From contig CM060693.1 of the NCBI GenBank assembly GCA_030686995.1, positions 114,337,728 to 114,401,727 of the forward strand: 64,000 bases of DNA. The letters run 5' to 3'. Position numbers and translations under genes: made by a program. Positions 46,980 to 59,188 of the stretch are shown here, one piece after another. Each line of letters opens with the position of its first letter. Positions within the stretch are counted from its first letter, which is position 1. The notes beneath the pieces are model-generated. The model was not told where the DNA came from. It searched no databases and saw nothing but the letters and a program-made list of their open reading frames with translations. The DNA is from Artemisia argyi. Taxonomy: Eukaryota; Streptophyta; Magnoliopsida; Asterales; Asteraceae.

Positions 46980-47343
46980 ATAGTGGTTTTACGGGTTTCA
47001 ACCAATAGGAACCCGCATTTTATAAAACGGGAAAAGTGGGTTTTAGTATATATGATAATGTACGTAAGACACATGTCCATTTCTAAAAATTCATCTTTGG
47101 GTTTTCTAATTTGTGTAACGGTGGCACGAGTTTAAAGTATTGAATGAAAAAAAATGATTTGGATGCCTAAAAATATGACTAATTGTATGCCTAAATTAAT
47201 GTGACAATGTTTTATTAGTTTGATTAAAAACGGGTCCCTCTTCAATCACCAATAGGATGTTGCTATATAGATTAGTCATACCAATTAAGCATGTCTGCTC
47301 TTAAATGAATGCATTTGCTTCATTAAATAATCTATTTTTATAT
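46980..47343. promoter_or_regulatory. Putative promoter region of the seven-exon gene
   Basis: On the minus strand, TTTTATAAAATG near 47020-47031 is a good TATA box and CCTATTGG lies close by. Transcription from it would begin ~150 bp upstream of the ATG at 46839. Based on motifs only. Confidence 0.35.
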
Positions 47344-47350
47344 AAAATGG

Positions 47351-47559
47351 GTTTTGCTAACAACAACCCAATGGGTGTTGTTGAAGCTTGCCTTAAATAA
47401 CAATGTTTCCATGGAATTCATAAGTTCTATAAATACATGATATAATTAAGGTAATTGAGTTTCAATAAGGTACGGATTAATATCAAGTCAGTTTATATTT
47501 GGAAACATTCTTAATTAAGGCAAACTTAAACAACACCCGTTGGGTTGTTAGCAAGATCC
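47351..47559. mobile_element. TIR element, ~209 bp MITE
   Basis: Long inverted ends: gttttgctaacaacaaccc at left and gggttgttagcaagatcc at right, continuing inward through tgggtgttgtt and the ttaagg / ccttaa block for ~45 bp. aaaatgg is repeated at 47344-47350 and 47560-47566. A 7-9 bp duplication suggests Mutator or hAT; the family is not settled. Confidence 0.7.
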
Positions 47560-47566
47560 AAAATGG

Positions 47567-49036
47567 TAATAGGTTTGATAAAACATCATAGTTAGAAAAC
47601 TATTAATATCAACTAACATACAAATAGAGTAGTTTTTGTTTGTTAAATGATTAAAAGCTTGTGTCATCATGACACAAGTTAGAAATCCCATTAATCATAT
47701 ATGTCGTGTAAACACTCTCCTAAATGGAAACAATAGGAAATTATTTACGTTATGATTCATGAATATTCAGATAGCTTAACTCTTGTATACGCTCATCTTA
47801 GATCGGCAAAAAATATCTTTGACAATCTAATTGAACCAACATGAGAACTCGATTTTGCTGACTGGCAAAATTTATCTTTCTAAATAGCTAATAAAGTCAA
47901 CCACTTTGATAAAAATTTGATAAAAATTGAATCATTTTAGGTTTTCTAATTAAAAAATTAAAAAAAGAAAAAGAAAAAAAAAACATGATTTTGAGAGATT
48001 TTATTTTATTTTTTACTTTTAAACGTACTAAAATAGTGATATATTTTTATTGGTCAATAGTATTTTACATTCGAGACCAAAACTTAAGAAAGGCATAATT
48101 ATAAATTCAGTTTTATAAACTTAAATGTAACATACTCAATTTTCACTATTTCTAGTAACTTATTACATACTTCAAGAATTTAAAAGAAAAACTTTTATTA
48201 TTCTCGCTAAATTAAATTGATCGTGATACTAAAAACTTCGCATACTTGCAGGGATTTTATAGAGGAAAATAGTTATAATTGAGATTTTGTGGTTAAATGT
48301 TTTGTATAACGTTTTGCAATTGAGGTTGGCAAGTCTTTATCATATTCGTAAATGGCAATAACATCATACCAGTTCCATTTTAACAAATTAGGTTTGAAAT
48401 ATGGATTGGTATTGAGAATGAGATTGTTAATTTGTTAAAAAAAATTAGAAAAAAAAATAAAAACAACATTAAATTTAGAAATAAAAACTAATTTTAAGGC
48501 AACTCTTTAAAAAAAATTATAAAACTATTTTTATATGGGAAAGTAAACAAAAGATTGAAATTTAAAATTTTAAGAGTATTTTGGGATTTAATATTACTCA
48601 TTTTTAAGTTTTTTAAATATCAAAAATCATTTTTGCAAGTAGAGATTTGTATAAGAGTTGATTAAAACACGAAAAACGATCGGCAAAAGCAATGGAGCAC
48701 GGTAAAAGTTGGAGGCACAAGATAAGACTAGAGTAACGTTGAGTGTAGAGAAATACATGTCTTTTGTAAATCATAAAAGTTGAATAGTCTTTGCTAATTT
48801 CTTAAACTTTTTTAAGACTTTACCAATCTCTTAACTTTATATGAGTAGTTTTCACTATTTTCTTGATTCTTAGAACATGTTTAGAAATAGTACAGCTATG
48901 TCAGATTTTTTTGGGGTAAAAAGATATATCCCGTAAATTTTTGAAATAAGTAAGGTAAGGTAAGAATATACCATTATTATATTTTTATTGCACTATGTTC
49001 AATAATAATAATGCGACTAGATAACTAGTTATCATT
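47567..49036. other. Intergenic, no supported feature
   Basis: Very AT-rich with homopolymer runs. No coding, TIR or LTR structure recognised. Confidence 0.5.
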
Positions 49037-49349
49037 TCATAAACTTGTCATCGAACGATTTAGTGCTTCCTCAGCCACCTTAACATCTTTCTTGACCTTA
49101 TCATCGATGATGTTCACATCATCATCCGTCTTTGGTTTCTTAACATGTTTCTTACAGTATTCAATAACCATCGATAAGATCTTGCTAGTGACATTAGGAA
49201 GAGGGATATATGGCGTATCTAGTACATTCATCTTCAATCATGTGCTTGATCGTTTTTTACTCCAATGCTACCTTCTCATCAATCTTAAACGAGTCACTGT
49301 CTCAACTCTTGAGTACTATCATCTTTGATGAACAGTAAGACGAAGACAT
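49037..49349 (-). pseudogene. SKP1-like (ASK) pseudogene
   Basis: Minus strand from ATG at 49349. MIVLKS, stop, DSDSFKIDEKVALE, stop, KTIKHMIEDEC follow the start of SKP1. A frameshift then leads to IPLPNVTSKILSMVIEYCKK, the signature of the SKP1 POZ domain. The helical C-terminal part that binds F-box proteins is absent after KVAEEALNRSMTSL. Two stops, a frameshift and truncation make it dead. Functional SKP1 links F-box proteins to cullin in SCF ubiquitin ligases. Confidence 0.88.
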
Positions 49350-49881
49350 TATCAAATCAAAGTTTCAAGAATGAACGAGTTTTTTTAGAATAGAGGAAAA
49401 AAGAAAACCAAATTATGGTTTTGTTTATATTTATCAATGGAGAGACCGAGTTTTACGGACGTGGGACTCTTTTGTTTTTATATTTAACTGTATAAGAGTA
49501 GTCCATAATTGAGAGTGTTGATCGAGTCCATCCACTTTAATTACTTTGCAATGCACATTTTATTAGGCATGATTCGTTAATATGGTTTTGTAGTTAATTT
49601 AAGATAAGAAATACTTGCAAAGTTGCAATGTTCATATATATAAGTGATAAATTGATAATGTTGATTGCAAATTATATGTAACAATTTCTACATGAGGATA
49701 TAAGTATTACCCTGGTAAAATGTAGGATGGTTATATAATTGGTGGTGTGGTTATAGTTTAAAAAAAAATATTGTCCAATGAGAGTTTTGCAACATTAGTA
49801 TGAAGGCTAATAAATTTGAAGTTGAGTTTAATATGGTTTTTTCAACATAAATCTAGATTAGATTTGCTATAAGAGTTCTTC
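49350..49881. other. Intergenic, no supported feature
   Basis: AT-rich flank up to the target duplication (atcat, 49882-49886) of the copia-type element. Confidence 0.5.
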
Positions 49882-49886
49882 ATCAT

Positions 49887-50060
49887 TGTTACAAAATAAT
49901 GAACAAAAATAACAGAGGAAGAGAGAATTCTTATTAAGTGATGATCTCAATGGGTTACAAGTATCAAGTATTTATAACGAAGATAAATACATGTAAACCC
50001 TAACGGGCTGGGTTGAGATAATGGTGAATATACATAAGCCCATTATAATATTTTACAACA
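49887..50060 (-). repeat. 3' LTR of the non-coding copia-type element
   Basis: 174 bp, tgttac...acaaca on the plus strand. It differs from the right LTR at only about ten positions. Confidence 0.92.
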
Positions 50061-51089
50061 CTCCTCCTTGGATATTCACCGTTTATCATACGCTATAGAC
50101 TGCCTCATTAAAAACCTTATCAAGAGAAACCCAATGGGATACAAAAACTTGATGAAGGAAAAGAGTGTAGTGTGTATAATGCTCCTCCTCCTCAATTTAA
50201 TGTGTATATTTCAAGCATTGAATGCTAATCTTCTAAATGAGTATCTAGTATACTTTTGTTGGCAACAACTTTACAATGAAGTCCATCAAATTGATGATGT
50301 TACGAATAAGTCCTGCAAAAATGACAAAAATATATGTGTAGCTTCCAACCCAATATCAAATCAATTGGTTGTAAAGTATACAATGCATGTACAAATATTA
50401 AAAGAGAAAAATACACTCTTGTGATGCATATTAATTACAAAATTGGCATCCAAACCTCAATTGTACTCATATATGGTACTTGAGGACCAATTATTTCTTT
50501 GAAACATGTGCAAAAACAATTTATATAATATGCGTCCAAAATCATTTGGATCCATATATGGATTCATTCAACTTTATCAAATAAAGTTATTGAGAACTTT
50601 ATTAATCGTATCTAGAAGTTGAAGTTGTAAGTCATGCTTGAGACATTACAGATCATTCCTCATTTAGAGCGAATTAAATACTTCAATATTGATTGTATCG
50701 TAAAATATCAATAAGATATTTACATCCACCTCGAGACAATATGTCTTTTAATAATCAACTTTGTGTTTTTATGAATTTATTTATTCACAACTCATGTCTT
50801 AAAAAGACATAACTTTAGAGCTCTTATTTCGGTTTAGCACAAAAACCGATTTATATCAAATAGATTTTACACATTTACGTGTACGAACTTCACGTTTCAA
50901 GACTTTTAGTATTTGCAAGATACTAAGTCCTTTTATGTTGGCCAATCATTTCGTTGAGCGAATATTTGGATATTAATTGATATTTGATCTTCATCATGCA
51001 TAATAGCAAGCAATATATTGTATGTAGAAAAATTTATCGACGTCGTTTATGTTTCGATTCCATATAACTTTAGACATGATATAATTTAT

Positions 51090-52866
51090 TGAGATCTCAT
51101 TAGCTATTTGAGGTTCTTTGGAACCTTCATGTCTAGTGTCTCTTTATGAGACTATCATGGGGTCTTTTATACCTCGAATAACCATCTTGTTTTCATGCTC
51201 CATATTTTTCATCGAGGATTTTATTTGGAATCGATTTGTCTATCATGCTTGAGGCATGTCATAATAAAATAGTGTCCTTGAGGGACAACTTATAATCAGA
51301 GCATGAGTAGATGAAATTTTGTTTTTAGCCAATGTTTATTTATAGCTATTAGATTATCCATTTTAATAATCAATTCATAAAATTTCTTTCGAGGATCAAC
51401 AGAATATGATAATTCATTCTGAATTTGCAGCTACTTCTCTCCTCATGAAGGAATTATCCATCTTCTATATCCCATATATGTGCATTTAGGTAAAGTAATT
51501 TGCACACAAAAAAAACAAAAATGGGATATGTTGGTTTATAACCAAAACCAATTATAAAAGGGAGAATTTATAATAACATATTGGCATGATGCTAATTTTG
51601 TTTGTTGTGTATATTATAATATAGCCCCATACAACAACAAAAAAATTTCTCTCAATGTCATTGAAGATTTTAAGTAATTCATCGAATATTCATGATGAAA
51701 TATTTACTCTGGAATGTTAGGCTCATTTTGAGCTATTAATCATGCAAACTTGGGGTTGCAATTTGATAACCATTTAGACGATGCATCGATTTTAAAACTC
51801 TAAATGGTTCATACAATGGATTTGTATGCTTACATATATCCATTTGTTTTTTTTCCAGAAAATTGAGGAATTGAGTCCCCATTCTAGTTGATAGATTAAT
51901 AATCAACTTCTTTTGAGAGATAATAACATTAAATTGAAGAATCTTATTATTTTATAGCTTTTGCATCATTATAATGACTCAGGATGGTGTAACTGGTCAT
52001 GCCAAAAATTATTATTATAGCTCATAAACTTATGTTATGGCTATGATTAGCTTTTACTAATCTTTATATAATGCATGTCGAGGAAGATACAAAAAAATAT
52101 AATGCATCCTTAATATTTAACTTCGTTTCTCATGACAATTTTATATTTCTTTTGTGGCGCAAAATGCGCTAGCACAGATTTTTAAATCTATGAATATGGC
52201 GTGTAATATCTTTGACACACTTGTATTTCATATACATCACATTGCATTTTTGCATAAATAACATTTTTGTTTGCTCCTTTCTTATTGTATTTTCGCCACT
52301 ACTAGTGGTTTTTCATTGTCATACTACCTCGACCATAGCATTTACCATGATAAATGATCTTTAACCATTTATCGTTACATTATCACATTCACATGAGGAT
52401 CTCATACTGATCATTTCATCTCATTCACTTGAGGGAATGAACATCTTATATTAATCATTTTATCACATTCGCTTGAAGGAATGGAGATCTTTATGTTGCA
52501 ACTTGAAGTTGCCAACCAGTTTCTTTAACACGACAATATGGAGCAAATTTAGTAAACGGCGTTATCGTGTTTGTTCAAACATGCCCATTTATATCAAAGC
52601 ATCGTTCTCGATATATGAGTATATTCGAGGCATTAACCATCTCATAACATTTTTTCTTTTCATCATTCAGATGTACTAATTAATATTGCGAAAAATGTGC
52701 TCGCATTTGTAAGAATCTCTTGCGTATGATGGTCAAATCTTTCTTTTAGATTTTGACATACATTTAACGGATCTTTCACCGTTATATATTTTCTTTTTAA
52801 TTCAGATCTAACACTGAAATTGAGAGACCAAACTCGCTTTTTTTTTTAATGCAACTTAAGGTGCAT
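51090..52866. repeat. Hairpin-rich tract, left block
   Basis: Series of short inverted repeats, many with spacer ttgag: ggttctttggaacc (51112-51125), catgcttgaggcatg (51244-51258), gtccttgagggac (51274-51286), cattcacttgagggaatg (52422-52439), cattcgcttgaaggaatg (52466-52483). Stems are 4-6 bp. The Athila-like element separates this from the right block. Confidence 0.7.
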
Positions 52867-54286
52867 TGATGCGTAGGGATTGCACCAGGCTTTACCTCTC
52901 AAGGGATCTTAAGAAGCTTACAACCCCCATCAGGCAGTGTACCTGATCGATGTAGTATAGTATAATGACAAGTACCGGGGGATTGATCGTTCAGCTAGGA
53001 ATAGTGTCGCTAGGATTATAAAACCTAAAGACTAGGTCTAGAGATGAGGGATGGTTCTTTTTGTATTTTTAGGTTTTTATAAAAGCAAGTAAAAATCTCA
53101 GTTTTGAAGGAGTTGGGTGGAATTAGTTGCTAGTCAACTAACCCAATTACTAAGATGCAATCAAAATAAAATACTAAAAATGAAAATAAACTAAATTAAA
53201 CTAGTTGTGTAAGCAATATATGGGAGAATTGTGTTTACTTAGGTTTCACTACTCCCTAGATATCTTTTACAGGTTAATTACTTGTTACAGTTGCGTGGAT
53301 GACGGATTGTATTCCTTAATACCATTCATGGGGTGGCGTACTTACTTCCCCAATCCTATAAGCGCCTACTTCACTCCTATGTCGAGCCGGCTAAGAAGCT
53401 CCTAACATGGGATCATTAGAATTTGCTCATGCATTAAATACAACCAATAAAACCTAGTACACATCAGTTCATGTTTCCTAAGACGTTCAAGCATGTTACA
53501 CAATGGAGATCTGCCAGTTTTCTTAAGCCTAACATTGAAATCATTCATCCATTACAACTATAAACAAGTAATCAACATATAATTAACATCTAGGTTTCAT
53601 TACATCTAAGCAAACACATGAAAGATCTAGCCTAGCATGTTGAAATCAAGACAAGCATAAGATATATTCAAACAACACATAGACATATTGAATGAATTGA
53701 AAGAGGACTTATCTCAATTGAACATGAAAGATTTCAAGGGGTAAAAACCCTTGAAAATACTGTTACAAACGACCTAGGGTTTCTCAAGTTCGGCCCTAGT
53801 ATTCTCCACACAAGTTCCTCCTTTATGAATGAAAAATAGAAAAGTATATATATATTCTGTAAGGTGACGGCGTCAAGAACAAATGTTTCACGCCGTTATC
53901 TCGCCGCCAAATAAATTCTCGGACTGCCTAGATCTGGGTTTGACGCCGTCACGTGTACTCCTTATGCAGGTCGTCACCAATTTAACTCTTGACGCCCTTC
54001 TCTTGACGCCTTCAGGTTTTCACTGGGTCATCACGGATTTTACTCCTGACGCCGTCAGAATTTTCCTCTTGACGCCGTCAGGTACTGTTCTCAGCATTGA
54101 AAATTAAGTCTTTGCCGTTTTCTTCACTTTTATGCTCCAAAAACGTCCAAAATGCTTTCTTTTCCAGAATTCACTCCCAAAGTACCTAAAATCACAAAAG
54201 GAACGATTTAGGGCAATATTTGATCAAATAAATTCAATTCCGGGCTTAAATGACCCCTTAAAAGTGGTTCATTTTTCGCCTCATCA
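52867..54286 (-). repeat. 3' LTR of the Athila-like element
   Basis: Seven copies of a tgacgccgtca-type odd palindrome lie at 53863-54085. Differences from the other LTR are scattered single bases. Confidence 0.94.
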
Positions 54287-56728
54287 TATACCCTTACACT
54301 TGAGATTTGCTTGTCCTCAAGCAAATGCGCTTTTATTCTAGTCAAAATACAAGTTAGGGGTCATTTAACACTAATATAAAAGTAATTACAACAAATAATC
54401 GTTCCACTAAAGACCAAAGACATGCACGGAGGTCATACACTAGCACCTCACAAATAGTGTTTAGATACTCACATCTCTCGGGTGTAATAAAGTAATATCA
54501 CAATATGGAAATGGAAAACATCTCTCACTACCTGTCATAGCAAAATAGATTACCATAGGCTTGGGAAAGGATCAAACCTCCACCACATGGCGTAAGCACC
54601 TAGGATAAACTATCAAAGAGGCCTTTTAAAAGGTTGTAACGTTAGGTGTAGGGATATGGAATACACGGTTTTGTTGGATATAGGCAGTCTTTACTGGTGG
54701 CGAGTTAACAATTTTGGTTAATTACATGTACAATATGGCGTTGCTAAGCCAAGACTAGACTCGACTTAAGCTAATAAATGAAAAATAACAAAAACATAAA
54801 ATGAATATAGAATGAAAAGGGATGGTAGTCCGTATGTTTTTTCTCTTTTCTTTTTCTATTTATTTTTTCTTGATTTTTTCCTTTTTTTTTTTTTTTTTGC
54901 ATACACTCTTACCCTACTATCCAAAATAATACATCACAGGGAATGAACATTCCCCTTACACTTGAATTTTTACATACTTTACAATAAACTAATCTAATGA
55001 ATCGAATTAAGAAAATCAAAACACTTTGAGTACTTTTAAAATTAACGCACATATGGGGGTAATATATGATGTTCTTCCCCATTACTCCATAACATAAGTA
55101 CTTTACCCATGAGTCCCAATCGTCCCAAAACAATATGTACAAGGATATGACTCGACTTAGCAGCCATGTAATCAATTAGATAATTAACTAAGGGTTTTAC
55201 AAATAACAATAATGCACTAAAGATGAGTGCATACACGGAAGGCTAAGGCGATTTGGTTGTACATTTAAGTGGGGTGTAACAAATTCTTCCTTTAAGTAAA
55301 ATGCTTAAAGTTAGAAACGAAAAGATAGGCTCGGAGGGGTGTACTAGGGGTTTCGTGTACTAAAAATGAGTACAACGCTAAGGTGTGGGAAAAATTAGTT
55401 GACTTATTTAGCCAAGTAATATGACTTAAATGGTCAAGTAGTTATGATACGGGTTTAACATAAGGGTGATCCTAATGCCTCTTATCATGTAGTAAATCCT
55501 ACTACACGAATGTAGTCTCACTAGCGGTCTCGGGATGCATCACTAACGCAAGTTCTAGAATCTAAATGCTACCAGTACACTCATAAGCACTAATAGTAAA
55601 TGCTTTTCCTATCGAATCTAAAGGCGAACCTCACATATTTGGGTGGAAAATTTTTCTGAACGATACGGTTTTGTTCTAGTCATACAATCTCCTATCCATG
55701 AGACGCTTGCTATGGCTAAAGTTTCACCCCTAAATGTTGTAAATTTTTTTAAATTTGGCGCTAAAATTACACTAACAAGTATTTCTCATAGTTTTATTAC
55801 ACATCTACTATCAAACAAACAAACTCAAGCGAAAGTGTATTTGTAAGGTATCATCATTTTACCCTCCCCTTACACTTAGGATGAACATTGTCCCCAATGT
55901 TCAAGTAAAGAATGTAAAAGTTAAATAAGTAAAAAGAATGAAATCAAATACTCCCCTGATTCGCTCGGTATGGATAATAAGGTGGCCAGGTTAGATCTTC
56001 CTCCAAGAAAATGAACAATCAAAGCTTACATTCCAGAATATAAATCATCTTCTTGTCATACATAACTTGTAAAACCTGAGAAAACAGACAAGGCAACCTC
56101 GCATAAAATCGGCGGCAATCTATATATGCTAACAAATCCTAGAAAACAAAATAAGATATAATGCTTGTGGAATGATGTTTGCAAATTTCCTGGAGATTAT
56201 AAAACTAATGATTCAACAAAAACTTTAAGACTCCGTTAGAAAAACAAAACTGGTAAAATTTCCAGAATTTCACACGTGACGCCGTCAGAAGTGACCTGCT
56301 GAAATTCTTATGTTAATTTTTTGAAAAAATTCTGGAAAAACTTCGTCCTACTTCCTGGAAAATCCTGCAAAACATCATTATGACTCGATACAAGCATTTG
56401 ACTCTAACAAATACGAATATACATGTTCACTTAATATTGTGGAGAATCATGATCGATTTTGTTTCTTAAAAACATATTTGGGGTTTCCCCTTACACTTAT
56501 CTTTTGCGAAATACCTTTAGATGAAGTTAAGACTAAGCCAAACAACAAAATAAAGTATTTTCACTATTTTAGTATTGAGACAGGATCTACCAACAATAAA
56601 AATGAAGCATGCATACGGAAGCAAATAACAAACAAACAAAATAAAATTCACATAAAACATGGGTTACCTCCCAAGAAGCACTTTTCTTTATTTACGAGTC
56701 TTGTTGCTAGACTCAAGGTCATGGGTTA
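54287..56728 (-). other. Non-coding 3' region of the Athila-like element with repeated PPT-like motifs
   Basis: No frame of note. The plus-strand motif ccccttacactt (aagtgtaagggg on the element strand) occurs at 54948-54964, 55862-55878 and 56484-56499, plus a variant at the LTR edge, 54287-54303. A 16 bp poly-T run lies at 54883-54898. Confidence 0.65.
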
Positions 56729-59017
56729 CTACGTGACCTCATCCCTTGAGATGATGTACCCTATGTAGTTGTGATCATTACTATCGTGGTGGTAGTGTCC
56801 CAATCTGTCGATACTTGCAATCACCTCTCCTCCTACTTTACTTCTCAGGTTAGCCATCCCATCTTGGCTTATGCTCTCAATTGTGAAAGGTCCATACCAC
56901 CAGGGACTCGGTTTATCGGGAGGCATCGTTATCTCCAAGTGTCTTAAGAGTACTAAGTTCCCTTCCTCGAACGGTACATGGCTTCTCGCTGGTTGACTGT
57001 GTTCGAACTCGACATGAACTTCATTGCTTTTGCTTCTTTCATGTTTAGCCTCCTTGTAGCTTTTGATTCTTGCCTCCCATGCAAGTATTTTCTCCTGAAC
57101 ATGAATAGGCGACGTGTCAATGTTGTTTTTGAGCTTTCTCCAACTCAAACTCTCTTGCCCATATTGCGGGGTCATGGGAAAGCTAATCTTTCTTTTTCCT
57201 GATTTAAGCTCAATTTTCCTACCTTCATACTTAATGACAGCTCTAGCGGTGGTGAGGAATGGTGCCCCAAGGATTATTGGCATGCATCCATCTCCCTTAT
57301 CATCGATGATCATAAAATCAACGGGATACATGAATCCTGCGACATTAACTAACACATCTTCTGCGATTCCTAGGGGGTATACGTAAGAGTGTCCAGCGAG
57401 GGATAGCCTAACACGAGTGGGGGCTGGCATTTTTGACGTTAGTTGGGTGTAGATAGTTAGGGGCATAAGATTTACTTCCGATCCTTGGTCGGCGAAAGCA
57501 CTAAGATATTTGAAATCCCCGATGCTGGCCAGTATCTCAAACTTCCCACACACCATCTGCTTAGTAGCCACTTTTTGTACCAATAGTTTCTCGAATATTG
57601 GCCCCCCAGGTAATGTATCATACTCATCTTTTCCCTCTTCCCCCTTCTCCGAACCCTGTTTGGAAGGTTGGTTACGCCCGTCACCCTTTATCCAATTTGT
57701 TATAGTGTTTTCGTTTATATCATGTTTCAGGTAGTAACTTAAAGATTGGGATTTTGGTGGCTCTTCTACGGTTTGTTCAGTAGGGGTTTCTACCTTCTCA
57801 TTATCCGTGTGGACAATTGTGATGGAATTAACAAGTGGGGTAGTAGGGATGACGCTTTATTTCCTTAGTAACATTCTTTCGGCGGTTCTCTGGTTGGCAT
57901 ACTCTTCCATCAGGCTCATCATCTCATTCATTTTCTCTTGCATCTCCTCTTTTTGCTTATAAACTGCTTCCTCGAATCTAGCAAGCCGATCTGAATGAGT
58001 TGCCATGTATTCTCTCATTCTGGCTTCAAATTCCGGGCTAAGTTTCTCGGGAGGGGAATAAGGTGGGGCATAGTTTTGAAAAGTCTCGAAATTCTCTCTA
58101 GAGGGTGACTCTGATAACGGCGTTGCAGTCATTTTTCAGACAGAATTGACAGTAGCCCGTCTAGGACTTAGGGGTCTCCTTTACCTTTCCTCAAAATAGT
58201 CAACTTTTGCCTCAAGTTTGCATAGGAGTTCATCAGAGATTTGGGGAGTCCCTTCAGGTGTTAAGATTGCGTTGATGGCCGCTTTTATAGTATGATTAAA
58301 CTCTCATATCTCTTGATTATCGGCGGCAAGCTCTTCAATAATTGCCCAGGACTCCTCGACGTCCTTATCACGCAATCTACCTCCCACGGCCCTATCGATT
58401 GTACGTTTAGTGTGATAGTCGACATGATCATAGAAAATCTGAACTAATAACCAAAGGTTTATACCATGATGAGGGACCTTATGGAGGAGATCCTTGAAAC
58501 GAGCTCATACTTCGTAGAAAGTTTCACCCTGATGTTGTTCAAACATCAAAATGTCATTTCTAAGCATCGCAGTCTTCCCCGGTGGGAAAAATTGGGCAAG
58601 GAAGCGAGTGGTGAGATCATCCCATGAGGTGATGGATCCTGCGGGGAAACGTTCAAGCCATTGACTAGCTTGATCACGTAGAGAAAATTGGAATAGGCGT
58701 AATCGGGTTGACTCTCTAGTTGTAACATCAAGGTCTATAGAATCTACGATTTTAAGGAAGTCCTTAAGATGTTGATTTGGATCTTCGGAACGAAGTCCAT
58801 GGAATGCACATCCGCTTTGCACCAACCGGATGGTGTCGGATCGCAAGGGAGACACATTGGCTCCGGTGAGCTCAATAGTGTTTCGATAGCCTTGGTGGCT
58901 AGGTCGGGAGTACTCTCCTAGGGTTCGGGGCCTAAGAGGTTGGTTAGTTAGTGGTGGGTTTTGTGGGTGGTCTTGTTTTGGTGGGATGATGGGTTCAAAG
59001 ATGTTATCATCATCCAT
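56729..59017 (-). pseudogene. Athila-like gag-protease-integrase tail frame, five stop codons
   Basis: One frame of 763 codons from ATG 59017. Gag: GCAFHGLRSEDPNQHLKDFL and QASQWLERFPAGSITSWDDL (retrotransposon gag domain). In-frame stops are TGA at 58505-58507 (in a Trp-like context, FYEV*ARFKDLL), three more before 58133, and TAA at 57857-57859 between gag and pro. From 57856 to 56729 the frame is open for 375 codons. It holds protease (SAFADQGSEVNLMPLTIY, with DQG where Athila has a D-x-G; IILGAPFLTTARA) and then, after ILAWEARIKSYKEAKHERSK, an integrase C-terminal tail (FEEGNLVLLRHLE; WWYGPFTIESI). RT, RNase H and the integrase core are deleted in frame. Confidence 0.88.
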
Positions 59018-59188
59018 GATGTCGGATGGCGTAGAGTTACGAACAAAAACACGAAGAAATAAGATAGACTAAAGAGAACCTAAAAATAAAAATAAAATCT
59101 TACTAGAAAGAAATCTAGCAAGTAGACCTAATAAAAAGAGATTCTAACCTAGACAATAACTATTCCCCGGGCTGCGGTGCCAAAAACT

